This document shows, piece by piece, positions 51,997 to 62,177 of a DNA stretch of 64,000 bases. The position numbers and the translations under genes were made by a program. Under the pieces are notes generated by a model. It was not told where the DNA came from and did not search any database. It saw only the letters and a list, made by a program, of their open reading frames with translations. Source of the DNA: DALYJJ01 sp033763935 (lineage in GTDB: Bacteria > Acidobacteriota > Terriglobia > Bryobacterales > Bryobacteraceae); assembly GCA_033763935.1 (NCBI GenBank), contig JANRJO010000070.1:107644-171643 (forward strand). Reading direction: 5' to 3'. The stretch's first letter is position 1. The number at the start of each line of letters is the position of its first letter.

Positions 51997-52676
51997 GAGA
52001 CAAGGTTCGAGAGGCATACTCGGCCGCTGCCTTGACACCTGACGCCCGTCACGCGTTCCCCGTCGGCCGCGTCTTCGCAAGCAGCCTGGCATATCAGGAG
52101 AACGCGCCGGCCGCCGCGTTGGAGGCCTTCGCAGGCGTCTCCAATGTGCCGGCATTCGCGTGCATCCCGGAGGGCGCTACGGTGCTCGACCTGGGCTGCG
52201 GCGCGGGTCTCGATACGTGGCTGGTCGCCCCCCGCGCGCGCCGCGTGATCGGCGCGGACTTCAGCCTCCCCATGCTGCGCCGCGCCTCGTCCTGCCGCCC
52301 CGTCAATACCATGTTTACGCTGGCCGCCGCCGAGCGTCTTCCGCTGCAAGACGCCTCCATCGACGTCGCGCTCGTCAACGGTATCTTCAACCTCAACCCG
52401 TCGCGCGCGGAAATCTTCGCCGAGCTGGCGCGTGTGCTGAAGCCCGGCGCGCACCTCTACGCCGCAGAACTCATCCTCGCCTCTCCCTTGCCTGAAGATG
52501 AGCGTCGCAGGGAGGACGACTGGTTCGCCTGAATCGCCGGGGCCAGGGAGGGCGGCGCCTTCCTGCACGAGTTCGACACGGCCGGCTTCGCCGGAGCCCG
52601 AATCCTCAGAACTCTTCGCAACGCACGAACGAAGAACCCCCGCGTTCTCGTGGCGGAGGTGGTAGCTACGCGGTGA
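51987..52676 (+). CDS. Candidate selenoprotein methyltransferase (in-frame TGA at codon 182)
   Basis: The first 181 codons encode an arsenite-methyltransferase-like protein (HAFPVGRVFASSLAY; TVLDLGCGAGLDTWL; VALVNGIFNLNPSR; AELILASPLPEDERR) up to DDWFA. TGA at 52530-52532 follows, and the same frame continues with IAGAREGGAFLHEFDTAGF, then ILRTLRNARTKNPRVLVAEV to a second TGA at 52674. That tail is clearly part of the same fold. From memory, relatives have Cys at the TGA position. A hairpin at 52544-52565 fits bacterial SECIS rules. Total 229 residues if read through; otherwise 181, or a pseudogene. Start ATG 51987 or 51993. Confidence 0.75.
52544..52565 (+). promoter_or_regulatory. SECIS-like hairpin downstream of the in-frame TGA
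   Basis: CAGGGAGG (52544-52551) pairs over 8 bp, with one G-U, with CCTTCCTG (52558-52565) around the loop GCGGCG. The apical loop begins 19 nt after the TGA, and G is the first loop base. Published descriptions of bacterial SECIS elements ask for about 16-37 nt to the loop and a G in its first two positions. The element lies inside coding sequence, as in formate dehydrogenase genes. Confidence 0.6.
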
Positions 52677-53604
52677 GGCCGAGAGCGGTGCGCGCGTAAT
52701 AGAGACTCTTTTTGACGTTGTCCTCTTCGTGCCGCAGCAGCGCGCCGCGGTCCATGCCCTTCACCACCGGCAGCGCCTGCCCGTACCGCGACGCCATCGC
52801 CAGCGTCCGCGCCAGTTCCACCGCCTTCCGGTCGCGCATCGTGATCCAGTACTTCGCCCCCAGGCACGGCACGCGCAGCGGATCGCGCGTGATCGTCTCC
52901 ATCGTCATCCGCGTCTTTGGGCGGGCCTTCTGAATCGTCCCGATAATGCGCTTCAGATCCAACTGCCCCTCGCCGAACGCCACCTCCGACAGCAGAAACC
53001 CGTCCGGCGCCGGCGCGAGGGCCATGTCCTTGATGTGCGTCGAGACGGCGTAGGGCGCCAGCCGCTCCACCAAGTCATACGCGTCGTCGAGCAGCGCGAT
53101 GTTGTTCCCCGTGTCCACGCACACGCCGAACCACTCGCTCGACAGCCGCTTCATGTAGGCGGCCATCTCCTCGGCGGTCCAGTCTTTATGGTTCTCGATG
53201 GCGATGGGGATGCGCGCCTTCTCGGCAACGCGCGCCGCTCGCTCCATCGACGCCTCGCTGTCCGCTACGAACTTCTTCCACGCCTCGAGCGAATCGAACG
53301 TCTCGTACCGCCGCCCGCTCAAACACGCCGCTCGGAGGCACAGCGCCCCCGCCTCCCGCGCAGCAGCCGCTCTCGCCTCCAGGTCGCCGCCCAACCCGGA
53401 CATCACCTCCAGATACATCCCAAGTTGCTCTGCCCTCGAACGCAGCCGCTTGACGTACTCCGGCTCCAGTGACCGGAGCGAAGCCTGAATGCCCCCCGCG
53501 CCAAGCGCCGCCGAGTACTCCAGGAACTCGTACGTATCGGCCGGCCGCCGCGCCGTCAGGTAACACGTGGTCGCCAGACCCATCGAGGACTTGGGCGGCG
53601 TCAC
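52666..53604 (-). CDS. Sugar phosphate isomerase/epimerase family TIM-barrel protein
   Basis: A 312-residue AP-endonuclease-2-like TIM barrel. Metal-site features include Glu/Asn/His in PIAIENHKDWTAEEM, Asp in GVCVDTGNNIALLDD, His in VSTHIKDM and the late Glu in MTMETITRDPLRVP. Members isomerise sugars or inositols; the neighbouring Gfo/Idh oxidoreductase supports a role in sugar or keto-sugar breakdown. The GTG start at 53604 overlaps the oxidoreductase stop (GTGA). Its 3' end overlaps the convergent methyltransferase by 11 bp only if that gene is read through to its second TGA. Confidence 0.85.
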   Translation of the reverse strand: MTPPKSSMGLATTCYLTARRPADTYEFLEYSAALGAGGIQASLRSLEPEYVKRLRSRAEQLGMYLEVMSGLGGDLEARAAAAREAGALCLRAACLSGRRYETFDSLEAWKKFVADSEASMERAARVAEKARIPIAIENHKDWTAEEMAAYMKRLSSEWFGVCVDTGNNIALLDDAYDLVERLAPYAVSTHIKDMALAPAPDGFLLSEVAFGEGQLDLKRIIGTIQKARPKTRMTMETITRDPLRVPCLGAKYWITMRDRKAVELARTLAMASRYGQALPVVKGMDRGALLRHEEDNVKKSLYYARTALGLTA

Positions 53605-54950
53605 AGTCCGAGCCCCCGCAGCACGCTGTCCCACGGCTTCCGGTACGGCCGCTCGAGCATCGCGGAGGCCTCGGGGTCGCCTGCGATATCCCGCTTCGCG
53701 GCGTCCCAGCGGATCTTGCGGCCCGTCCGCAGGGAAATGTTCGCAAGGTGGCACGCCTGGGCCACCCGGTGCCCGTCCTCCGCGGTCGCGATCGGTTCTT
53801 CGCGTTCCTTCACCGAATCGAGGAAGTTCCGCGTATGTAGCTTGAACTGCTCTTCCGAAGAGCCCTGCCCCAGCACCGCCTGCACCCAGGGCCGCCCTTC
53901 AGACCGTTCCTCGCGCGCTCCGTTCACCCCACCCGTCGGGTGCCCCTTGAACACCGGCACCAGCGACTCCGGGTCCACCTGCTGATCGGCGTGCACGCGG
54001 AACCCGGAACGGTCAATCTTCAGGCTGCCCTTCTCGCCGAAGAACTCCAGCCCCGATCCGCCGCGAGTTCCCGCGCTCGCCTCGCGATGCGACCAGATCG
54101 CGGTCATGCCCGGATACTCGAACAGTGCGTCCTGCGTATCCGGCGTCTCCCCGTCGTCCTGCAGAGCGAATCGCCCGCCGCTCGAACTTACCGCCGCCGG
54201 CGCGGTCAGCCGCAGCGCCCATTGCATGATGTCGATGGAGTGCGCGCCGAGGTTGGTCATCTGGCCGCCGGAGAAATCCCAGAACCAGCGGAAGTGATAG
54301 AGGCCGCGATGCGGCGAATAGGGCCGGGCCGGCGCCGGTCCCAGCCACATGTCGTAGGCGAAGTCCTTGGGAGCCTCGGTCTCCGGAGGCCGCCCGAACC
54401 CCGGCATCACGTTGCGGAAACTCGCCATGCGCGCGGAGTGGATTTTCCCGAGATACCCGGTGCGCAACAGCGCCATCGCCTGCTGGTAATGCGGCCCGCT
54501 CCGCTGCTGCACGCCGATCTGCACCATTCGTTTCCAACGCGTTGCCGCCTTCACCATCCACTCGCCCTCGCGGACGAACAGAGTGGCGGGTTTCTCGACG
54601 TATACGTCCTTCCCAGCGGCGCAGGCCATGATCGTCATCAGCGCGTGCCAGTGGTCCGGAGTGGAGATAACTACCGCGTCGATGTCCTTCTCGTCCAGCA
54701 GCCGCCGGAAATCCTTGAACCCCTTCGCACGCCCCCCGCACGCCGCCAGCCCCTGCTCCAGGCGCGGGGCGAACACGTCGCACATGGCCGCACACTCGCA
54801 GTCTTCCTCCGCCCGGAAGTCCGCCACGTGCTGCGCGCCGATCAGTCCATAACCGATAAACCCCACGCGCACGCGCTCGTTCGCCCCCAGAATCCGCGAG
54901 TACGAGGCCGCGGCGAGGGCTCCCAGAACAGCCCGCCGGGTGACCGCCAT
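53601..54950 (-). CDS. Tat-exported Gfo/Idh/MocA-family oxidoreductase
   Basis: A 449-residue NAD(P)-dependent oxidoreductase. The leader MAVTRRAVLGALAAASYS is twin-arginine type, indicating export with bound cofactor. The nucleotide site is VGFIGYGLIGAQH, and the conserved EKP segment appears as DVYVEKPATLFVREG. The GAHSIDIMQWALRL region belongs to the C-terminal substrate domain. Such proteins oxidise or epimerise sugars; many in Acidobacteria are periplasmic. It is coupled to the downstream TIM-barrel gene. Confidence 0.9.
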   Translation of the reverse strand: MAVTRRAVLGALAAASYSRILGANERVRVGFIGYGLIGAQHVADFRAEEDCECAAMCDVFAPRLEQGLAACGGRAKGFKDFRRLLDEKDIDAVVISTPDHWHALMTIMACAAGKDVYVEKPATLFVREGEWMVKAATRWKRMVQIGVQQRSGPHYQQAMALLRTGYLGKIHSARMASFRNVMPGFGRPPETEAPKDFAYDMWLGPAPARPYSPHRGLYHFRWFWDFSGGQMTNLGAHSIDIMQWALRLTAPAAVSSSGGRFALQDDGETPDTQDALFEYPGMTAIWSHREASAGTRGGSGLEFFGEKGSLKIDRSGFRVHADQQVDPESLVPVFKGHPTGGVNGAREERSEGRPWVQAVLGQGSSEEQFKLHTRNFLDSVKEREEPIATAEDGHRVAQACHLANISLRTGRKIRWDAAKRDIAGDPEASAMLERPYRKPWDSVLRGLGL

Positions 54951-55084
54951 GCGCGAAATTCTATCATCCGGCGGGCCCCCTCACCCGGGCAATCTCCTGA
55001 ATCCTCACACAAGACTCTTGCATCTGTAATGACACACAATTAAGATAAAGGCGTATTTTAGTCCACCCGCTTCAGGGGAATGGC

Positions 55085-55555
55085 ATGATTTACTCTCGTT
55101 CCGCAGAGTACGCGATCCGCGCTTTCGTCCAGCTTGCCGAGGTGCCCGAGGGCAAGTATGCGATGGTGAAACAGATCGCCGAACAGGCAGATATCCCGGC
55201 CCACTTCCTGGCGAAGATTCTCCAGCAGTTGGCCCGCAAGGGCTTCCTCCGCTCGAGTAAGGGCCCCACCGGAGGCTTTGCCCTCCGCCAGCCCGCCGGC
55301 GCCATCACCATCATCCAGATCGTCGAGTCCGTCGACGGTCTTGAGGACTACCATCGCTGCCCCGCGGGCATGGCCGAGTGCAATGACCAGATGCCCTGCG
55401 GCATGCACGACTCGTGGAAGGCCCTTCGTTCGCGTATCATGGAGTATTTGGAAGAGACTTCGATCGAGGATCTCGCCCGAGCACTCGAGCAGAAGCGCAG
55501 GAACGTCGAGAAAAGCAGCCGCAAGGCCAAGAAGCTTGCGAAGAAAGCGGGCTGA
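55085..55555 (+). CDS. Rrf2-family transcriptional regulator
   Basis: A 156-residue regulator. The winged helix (SRSAEYAIRAFVQLAEV; AHFLAKILQQLARKGFLRSS; GPTGGFALRQPAG) is standard. Three cysteines, in the arrangement C-x7-C-x5-C (RCPAGMAECNDQMPCGMH), match the Fe-S ligand region of IscR/NsrR/RsrR relatives, so redox or NO sensing is plausible. A basic helical tail follows. No isc/suf genes are adjacent. Confidence 0.92.
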   Translation: MIYSRSAEYAIRAFVQLAEVPEGKYAMVKQIAEQADIPAHFLAKILQQLARKGFLRSSKGPTGGFALRQPAGAITIIQIVESVDGLEDYHRCPAGMAECNDQMPCGMHDSWKALRSRIMEYLEETSIEDLARALEQKRRNVEKSSRKAKKLAKKAG

Positions 55556-55637
55556 GCCACTCCCTTCGGTCGCCAGCGGGTAGACAGCCGGCAGGCGTGG
55601 GATGGGCCGGCTCGCGGAAAGGTCCCGTCCCAAACCT

Positions 55638-56237
55638 ATGCTGGTACCCATGGTTGTCGAGCAGACGTCGCGCGGAGAGCGCGCCTACGATATCTACTCG
55701 CGTCTGCTGAAAGAAAACATCATCTTCCTTGGTACGCCCATCGACGATCAGGTGGCCAACCTGATCATCGCCCAGATGCTCTTCCTGGCCGCGGAGGATC
55801 CGCAGCGCGACATCTCGCTGTACATCAACTCGCCCGGCGGCTCCATCACAGCCGGCCTGGCCATACTCGATACCATGCGCCTGATTGAGCCCGATATCGT
55901 CACCTATTGCGTCGGGCAGGCCGCTTCCATGGCTGCCGTGCTGCTGGCCTGCGGGACCAAGGGCAAGCGCTACAGCCTGCCCCATTCGCGCATCCTGATC
56001 CACCAGCCTTCGATGAGCGGCCTCGCCGGCCAGGCGGCCGACATCGACATCTACGCCAAAGAGATCCTGCGCATGCGCGAGACGCTGAACGGCATCCTCG
56101 CCGATGCCACCGGCCAGGGCGTCGACCGCGTGGCTCGCGACGTCGACCGCGACTACATCATGGAGCCCGACCAGGCCCTCGAGTACGGCATGATCGACCG
56201 CATCATCGCGTCGCGCGAGCCCGTGCCGGCCCGGTAA
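55638..56237 (+). CDS. clpP: ATP-dependent Clp protease proteolytic subunit
   Basis: A 199-residue ClpP. The catalytic triad is visible: Ser in GQAASMAAVLLA, His in PHSRILIHQPS and Asp in DVDRDYIM. The processing region and handle are standard (INSPGGSITAGLAILDTM). ATG 55638 (MLVPMVVEQTSRGER) is preferred over one at 55602 that would add 12 residues. No clpX is adjacent in the window. Its 3' end overlaps the convergent kinase gene by 35 bp. Confidence 0.95.
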   Translation: MLVPMVVEQTSRGERAYDIYSRLLKENIIFLGTPIDDQVANLIIAQMLFLAAEDPQRDISLYINSPGGSITAGLAILDTMRLIEPDIVTYCVGQAASMAAVLLACGTKGKRYSLPHSRILIHQPSMSGLAGQAADIDIYAKEILRMRETLNGILADATGQGVDRVARDVDRDYIMEPDQALEYGMIDRIIASREPVPAR

Positions 56238-57690
56238 GGGCCTCAAAGCGGGCATACGCTTCGTCCCACTGGCCGGACGCCTTCGGCTCCACCGTCAGCA
56301 CGGGAAACGATTGACGAACCACCTGGCGGGCCTCCCCGAGGCCCGCTATTTCTTTGGCCCCCATGGCCTGCACCAGTACGTTGCCCGCGGCCGTCGCCTC
56401 CGTAGGCCCGGCAATCACCACCCGTTGCGTGGCGTCCGCCACAAACTGGTTCAGCACGTGATTACGCGAGCCTCCGCCCACGATGTGGATCACGTTCAAC
56501 CGGCGGCCCAGCAGCGACTCCAGGCTCTCGAGCACCTGCCGGTACCGCAGGGCGAGGCCCTCCAGAATCGCCCGCGCCACCTCACCCGGCTGCTCCGGCG
56601 CCGGCTGCCCCGTATCCCGGCAGTAGGCGGCGATGCGCTCCGGCATGTGCCCCGGCTCCAGAAACTTGTCGGGGGGGATGATGGCGGAGAACGGCTTCGC
56701 CGCCGCGGCGAGCCGCGTCAGATCCTCGTAGCTGTACTCCTGCCCGCTCAACGCCCATGACCGCCGGCACTCCTGCAGCAGCCACAGCCCGGCGATGTTC
56801 TTGAGCAGCCGGACCTTCTCCTCCGCGCCGATCTCGTTTGTGAAGTTGAGCGCCAGCGAGTGCTCGTTGATCACCGGCCGGTCGATCTCGACGCCCATCA
56901 AGGACCACGTCCCCGAGCTGATGTAGCACCAGTCGTCTCCCGTTGCAGGCACGGCGGCGACGGCGGCGGCAGTGTCGTGGCTGGCCGTGGCGTACACGGT
57001 CGCCGGTCCCAGCCCTGCTTCCTCCGCCAGGTGCGGCAGCAGGGGCCCTAGTGCCGTACCCGGTGGAACGATCTCACAGAGAATCGAAGCGTCCAGCCCT
57101 AACGCCCCGAAGAGCTCCGTCGCCCAGCGGCGCTCCGCCGGATTGTAGAACTGCGAGGTGCTGGCGATGGTCAACTCGCTCTTCCGCACACCGGTCAGCC
57201 AGTAGGAGAACAGGTCCGGCATGAAGAGCAGCCGTCGCGCCGCCTGCAACCCCGGCGCCCCGCCCCGCTTCATCGCATACAACTGGTAGAGCGAATTGAT
57301 CTGCATGAACTGCAGGCCGGTCTGGCGAAAGATCTCGGCCTGCGGCACCACGGCGAAAGCGGCTTCGAGCATCCCATTGTTGCGGGCATCCCGATAGTGG
57401 CGCGGGTTGTCGGTGAGGGCGCCGTCCTCGCCGACCACGCCGAAGTCCACGCCCCAGGTATCCACCCCGATCCCGTCGAGCGACAGCTTCCGCTCCCGCC
57501 CCGCCACCGCCAGCCCCTGCTGCATTTCATGGAAGAGCCGCAGCGAATCCCAGTAGAGGCCGGTGGGAAGCCGCACCGGCTGATTCGGAAACCGGTGCAG
57601 CTCTTCGAGATTCAGGTGCCCCTCGGCCAGGGTGCCAAGGATTGCGCGCCCGCTCTCGGCGCCGAGGTCGATCGCCAGATAGTGTTTCAT
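56203..57690 (-). CDS. rhaB: Rhamnulokinase
   Basis: A 495-residue FGGY-family sugar kinase. The ATP and sugar signatures YLAIDLGAESGRAILG, GVDTWGVDFGV, ASHDTAAAVAAVP followed by YISSGTWSLMGVE, and VIHIVGGGSRNHVLNQF are typical of RhaB, which phosphorylates L-rhamnulose. Other rhamnose genes are not adjacent, so its pathway partners must be elsewhere. The catalytic base Asp lies in the GVDTWG region. Confidence 0.92.
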   Translation of the reverse strand: MKHYLAIDLGAESGRAILGTLAEGHLNLEELHRFPNQPVRLPTGLYWDSLRLFHEMQQGLAVAGRERKLSLDGIGVDTWGVDFGVVGEDGALTDNPRHYRDARNNGMLEAAFAVVPQAEIFRQTGLQFMQINSLYQLYAMKRGGAPGLQAARRLLFMPDLFSYWLTGVRKSELTIASTSQFYNPAERRWATELFGALGLDASILCEIVPPGTALGPLLPHLAEEAGLGPATVYATASHDTAAAVAAVPATGDDWCYISSGTWSLMGVEIDRPVINEHSLALNFTNEIGAEEKVRLLKNIAGLWLLQECRRSWALSGQEYSYEDLTRLAAAAKPFSAIIPPDKFLEPGHMPERIAAYCRDTGQPAPEQPGEVARAILEGLALRYRQVLESLESLLGRRLNVIHIVGGGSRNHVLNQFVADATQRVVIAGPTEATAAGNVLVQAMGAKEIAGLGEARQVVRQSFPVLTVEPKASGQWDEAYARFEALTGPARARATR

Positions 57691-57713
57691 CCGGCGTCAG
57701 TATATCGCGCGTT

Positions 57714-58445
57714 CTACTCGACCACGCGCGCCGACAACACCGCGAAGATGGCGGTGTCCGTGTTCTGCATATTCGCCTTGCCGACCACCGTGCGCTTCCC
57801 CTCCGGCACGTCGACGCTGGTGACGATATCCGCCCGGTCATGCATCCAGTACGCGCGGCCCTTGTCGTCGGTTGCCTGCCGAGTCGGTACCTGCAGAGTC
57901 AGCTGCAGCCTGTCGAGACGAATCACGTTGCTCTTCTCCACTGCGCTCAGCGAGGCGCGGCGAACGGCCATCTGCAGCGATCCCGCGACAGCGTCCGGCT
58001 GGCCCGGAACGCGAAGAGCGCTATTGGCGGATGCTTCCGTGCCGTCCCGCGTACGCATCAGGTGCGTGTCGAGCAGCGTGTAGCTCTGAAACGGGAAAAT
58101 GCCGCGCAGTTGCTTCACCACAGGCTCCAACTCCGCGGGCATTCTCGCCCCAGCCGCCGCCTGCTGCGAAGCGAACACCAGGTGTACCGTCAGCTCAATG
58201 TTCTTCTCGGGCGGGGGCGGCACATCGAAGCGCTTGATAGCCTCCTCGATCGCCGTCATGCTCGACTGATCGCCCTGCACCGAGATGATCTTCAGGTTCT
58301 CGTCCACCATTAGGCGGGCGTCGAAGATGCTCAGGATCTTCGCCAGGCGGTTCACGTCGGCGTTCTTGATCTCGAAGATCTTCCGCACCGGCTGCTGCGC
58401 CCACGCCGTGCTCGCCAGCAGCATCAACAGCAAGAATCGCTTCAT
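57714..58445 (-). CDS. Secreted protein with a secretin-N-like domain
   Basis: A 243-residue protein with a signal peptide (LLLMLLASTAWAQQ). Residues 20-75 (VRKIFEIKNADVNRLAKIL; SVQGDQSSMTAIEEAIKRFD) match the short ring-forming fold of secretin N-domains. The rest is beta-rich and unassigned, with AIFAVLSARVVE at the end. There is no secretin barrel, so it may be a periplasmic ring-like or regulatory protein. It is the third gene of a sigma/putative anti-sigma operon and is joined to it by an ATGA overlap. Confidence 0.75.
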   Translation of the reverse strand: MKRFLLLMLLASTAWAQQPVRKIFEIKNADVNRLAKILSIFDARLMVDENLKIISVQGDQSSMTAIEEAIKRFDVPPPPEKNIELTVHLVFASQQAAAGARMPAELEPVVKQLRGIFPFQSYTLLDTHLMRTRDGTEASANSALRVPGQPDAVAGSLQMAVRRASLSAVEKSNVIRLDRLQLTLQVPTRQATDDKGRAYWMHDRADIVTSVDVPEGKRTVVGKANMQNTDTAIFAVLSARVVE

Positions 58446-58855
58446 TCCGTCTCTCCCTTCGTCCCTTCCACAATCCAGTACACGATCACATCCGGATCGT
58501 CGGTCACCAGTTTCACCGTCAGCGTCTCCACGGCGGGCGCCGGCTTCGGCCTCCGCCGAGACGCGGCTACCGCCGCCGCCGTCTCTCTCACCCTCGGCGC
58601 TTCTGGGGCCGGCGCGATCTGCGCCACCGGCGCGGAGGGCGGCTGCACGTGCGCTGGCGCGGGGGCGGGACCCGTACGCGTCACGGCAATCGCGAAGACC
58701 AGGCAGGCCGCCGCCGCGGCAGTAAGCCACATCCACGCTGCCCGCCCCCGGCCAACGCGCGCCCGTACCCGCGCCCGCACGCCGGCCAACGCTTCCTCGG
58801 ATATCTCCTCCTCCGCCAGTTCCCGCAATGCGCGGTCGAGCTCCTGCTCCGTCAT
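58442..58855 (-). CDS. Single-pass membrane protein, probable anti-sigma factor
   Basis: A 137-residue protein with an acidic helical cytoplasmic head (MTEQELDRALRELAEEEISE), one membrane helix near 40-60 (AWMWLTAAAAACLVFAIAV) and a Pro/Ala-rich outer region that ends in a beta-like segment. It lacks the zinc H-x3-C-x2-C motif. Its overlap with the upstream ECF sigma gene (ATGA) and its shape suggest an anti-sigma factor. The assignment is inferred from context. Confidence 0.65.
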   Translation of the reverse strand: MTEQELDRALRELAEEEISEEALAGVRARVRARVGRGRAAWMWLTAAAAACLVFAIAVTRTGPAPAPAHVQPPSAPVAQIAPAPEAPRVRETAAAVAASRRRPKPAPAVETLTVKLVTDDPDVIVYWIVEGTKGETE

Positions 58856-59400
58856 CGCAGCCTCCCTAGCCGTTCCACAAACTTCCGCAATTTCCCTCGT
58901 GCCGTCGAAATCTGCGAACGTACGGTGTTCTCCGTCGTCCCCAAGATGGCCGCGACATCCTCCGTCGATAGCCCCTCAATCTCTCGCAGTACCACCGCCG
59001 CCCGCTCGCGCTCCGGCAACCGCGCGAGGGCTTCCGTCACCGCGCGCCGCCGCTCGTCCGCGGCCAGCAACTCATCCGCCCCGGCGTTAGCGTCCGGCGC
59101 GTCAAACCCCTCGGCGAGCGGAGCGAACCGCCGCCGTTTCCGGCTGACGTCGTAGCAAACGTTGACGGTCACCCGGTAAATCCACGGCCCCACGGCCTCC
59201 GCCGCGGCGAACTGCCCGAGATTCCGGTGCAGGCGGAAGAAGACCTCCTGGGCCGCGTCCTGTGCATCCTCCAGGTTCCCCAGCATCCTCCAGGCAGTGC
59301 GCAAGACCGGGCGCTCGTAGCGCGTTATCAGGGCGTCGAAGTCCAGCGGCTCCGCGCGTTCCTGCCTGAGGCTGCCCGCCGCCGGAATCACGTCTTCCAT
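58852..59400 (-). CDS. ECF RNA polymerase sigma factor
   Basis: A 182-residue sigma factor. Region 2 is seen in LRTAWRMLGNLEDAQDAAQE and VFFRLHRNLGQF; region 4 in ALARLPERERAAVVLREIEG followed by LSTEDVAAILGTTENTVRSQ. ATG 59400 is preceded by AGGTGA. It overlaps the next gene by 4 nt and heads a three-gene operon with a putative anti-sigma and a secretin-N-like protein. Confidence 0.9.
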   Translation of the reverse strand: MEDVIPAAGSLRQERAEPLDFDALITRYERPVLRTAWRMLGNLEDAQDAAQEVFFRLHRNLGQFAAAEAVGPWIYRVTVNVCYDVSRKRRRFAPLAEGFDAPDANAGADELLAADERRRAVTEALARLPERERAAVVLREIEGLSTEDVAAILGTTENTVRSQISTARGKLRKFVERLGRLR

Positions 59401-59457
59401 CGCATCGCTTTCACCTGTATATACTGGGCGCGGGGCCGAAACGTTGAGGCGATTTTC

Positions 59458-59796
59458 GTGAGCCGCTTCGATGGCGTGGTGGGCTGGGCGCTGGCCGTCC
59501 TCGGCGTCGTCCACTGCGCCTTCACGTTCCGAGCCTACAAGTCCGCCTCCGACGGCGCCCTCTGGTTCTTCGCCGCGGGCCTCGCCCTTGTCTACGCCGG
59601 CCTGCTCAACGTTCTCCGCGCCGAGTACCGCCGCCCGGGCATCCGCCAGGCCAGCATCTTCGCCAACCTTTCGCTCCTTGGGTTCGCTCTCGTCTACGTC
59701 GGGCGCCACCCGCTTCGCTCCTCCCAGGACCCGGCCTCCTGGGCTCTCATGGTCCTCTTGTTCCTGGCCACCCTCCTCTCGCTCCGCGGCAAGTGA
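59458..59796 (+). CDS. Small conserved membrane protein
   Basis: A 112-residue protein with four hydrophobic helices (VGWALAVLGVVHCAFTF; GALWFFAAGLALVYAGLLNV; IFANLSLLGFALVYVGR; SWALMVLLFLATLLSLRG). Start GTG 59458. No family is recognised. It is divergent from the sigma operon by 57 nt and lies 51 nt upstream of comM. Confidence 0.7.
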   Translation: MSRFDGVVGWALAVLGVVHCAFTFRAYKSASDGALWFFAAGLALVYAGLLNVLRAEYRRPGIRQASIFANLSLLGFALVYVGRHPLRSSQDPASWALMVLLFLATLLSLRGK

Positions 59797-59847
59797 CTTC
59801 CCGTGAGAGGGCCGCCGCCGCCTCCGCACTACCTCCATGCCAGCCCC

Positions 59848-61368
<1,521 letters not shown>

Positions 61369-61404
61369 AAACTTGCTACAAATGAAGTTCCGGGGGAGGC
61401 GCGT

Positions 61405-62177
61405 ATCGTCAAGGTCTGCGTTCTGGCGAGCAGCAGTTCGGGTAATTGTACCTACATCCGAACCGAGCGAACCCGCCTGCTGATCGACGCCGGCCTGAGC
61501 CGCAAGGAGACCGCGGCACGCCTCGCCGCGATTGGCGAAGACCTGGCGCAGCTCGACGCCGTCCTCGTCACCCATGAACACTCCGACCACGTCTGCGGCC
61601 TCGGCCCGCTGGTCCGCAAGGCGGAGAAGCCGCTGCCCGTTTTCGTCTCCAAACTCACCGCGCCGGCACTCGAATGGGAGGAAGCGGAGCCCGTCATCGA
61701 AACATTTCAGGCCGGCACTGTTTTTTCAATCGGCGACATTGAGGTGCGCAGTTTCACGATCCCGCACGACGCCGTCGACCCCGTGGGGTTCTGTTTCGTC
61801 GCCGAGGGCATTCGCGTGGGCCTGGTCACCGACCTCGGCTACATGCCGGACTCCATCCGCGTGCACCTGCGCGGCTGCCACTTCCTGCTGCTCGAATCGA
61901 ACCACGACCTGGACATGCTGAAAGTGGGTCCGTATCCCTGGTCAGTGAAGCAGAGAGTGATGGGCCGCAAGGGGCACTTATCCAATGACGTGGCCTGCGA
62001 TTACATTCGCGACAACCTGGACAGCGAGACCGGCATCCTAGTGCTGGGCCACCTGAGTGAGCAGAACAACCACCCCGAGATCGTCCGGCTGGTGGCCCGT
62101 CAGGCGCTCGATGGGCGCGGGCTCGCCACGAGGCTGGTGGTGGCGGAGCCGCGCCGGCAGAGCGAGGTATTTCAACT

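Noticed and set aside
52530..52532. The in-frame TGA read simply as the end of a 181-residue methyltransferase
   Set aside because: The frame after it keeps clear family sequence for 47 codons and a SECIS-like hairpin sits at the right distance. A plain stop or a fresh nonsense mutation remains possible and is noted as the alternative.
61382..61384. ATG at 61382 as the start of the MBL-fold gene
   Set aside because: It is in a different reading frame from the catalytic motifs, so it works only if the sequence has an indel error.
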